Source of the DNA: Xanthoparmelia taractica
Lineage: Eukaryota > Ascomycota > Lecanoromycetes > Lecanorales > Parmeliaceae
Reading direction: 5' to 3'
Length of the DNA stretch: 30,068 bases
Assembly (NCBI GenBank): GCA_033085395.1
Contig: JANQBS010000386.1
Span: 1-30,068, forward strand
Below, piece after piece: positions 29,994 through 30,068 of this stretch; the stretch's first letter is position 1, and each line of letters opens with the position of its first letter. The position numbers and the translations under genes were made by a program. The notes under the pieces were generated by a model, which did no database searches, was not told the DNA's origin, and was given only the letters and a program-made list of their open reading frames with translations.

Positions 29994-30068
29994 CGGGTCG
30001 GAAAGGTGTGGTATCTGTTGAACATAGTCGTTTTTAACTTTTTTTCAACTTTTTTTTAAAAATTATAT
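29994..30068. mobile_element. Left end of a TIR element, cut by window edge
   Basis: CGGGTCGGAAAGGT preceded by TA (29992-29993) matches the terminal repeats of the 667-1695 element. The similarity is lost after GTGTGG, so this may be a related subfamily. The sequence runs off the window, so its length and right end are unknown. Confidence 0.65.

Noticed and set aside
1..30068. CRISPR array or bacterial-type operon
   Set aside because: No regularly spaced identical repeats. Genes have spliceosomal introns and fungal family assignments.

Overview
The window looks like nuclear DNA of a filamentous ascomycete (Pezizomycotina). Genes have short introns of about 47-64 nt with GT..AG ends and CTAAC/CTGAC/CTAAT-like branch sites. 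Recognisable families are fungal SAT-like/rhodopsin membrane proteins, a STAND/NACHT NTPase, a fungal wax-synthase-type MBOAT acyltransferase, a LURP-one-related protein and a Sec11 signal peptidase paralog. Large blocks (about 1-2340, 13560-15060, 15480-17440, 17710-21830, 27700-29990) are extremely AT-rich. They are rich in TpA and poor in CpA/TpG but still contain CpG, which is the signature of repeat-induced point mutation (RIP). Inside them coding remnants survive, with stops of the CAA>TAA, CAG>TAG and TGG>TGA type.

Layout: a RIP block holds a 1.03 kb TIR element (667-1695). Then come a candidate solo LTR (2472-2614), the N-terminal piece of a NACHT gene (+, to about 2985) and the N-terminal half of a rhodopsin-domain gene (-, 3010-3477). 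A normal-GC gene region follows: Sec11-like peptidase (-), a small membrane protein (-), degenerate tandem repeats, MBOAT acyltransferase (+), a small secreted protein (-) between two copies of a 0.3 kb repeat, and a two-exon LURP-one-like gene (+). A second RIP block contains two TA-flanked, Tc1/mariner-type elements (15364-17562 and 17596-21935) with well-preserved long TIRs. Beyond it are an intact seven-exon rhodopsin-domain gene (+, 22574-24096), the C-terminal half of a rhodopsin-domain gene (-, 24838 to about 25837), the NACHT domain of a NACHT gene (+, about 25835-26572), and RIP-degraded coding remnants. The start of another TIR element closes the window (29994 to end).

The most striking point is structural. 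The NACHT fragment on the left ends where the NACHT fragment on the right begins. The rhodopsin N-half at the left edge and the C-half at the right edge of the intervening ~22.8 kb are complementary halves of one gene, if the two ends of the segment are joined. Removing 2985-25837 as a circle would therefore restore both genes at once. This is the expected footprint of a circular DNA molecule that opened inside a rhodopsin gene and inserted into a NACHT gene. No recombinase that would explain it was found. The genes inside the segment do not form an obvious single pathway.
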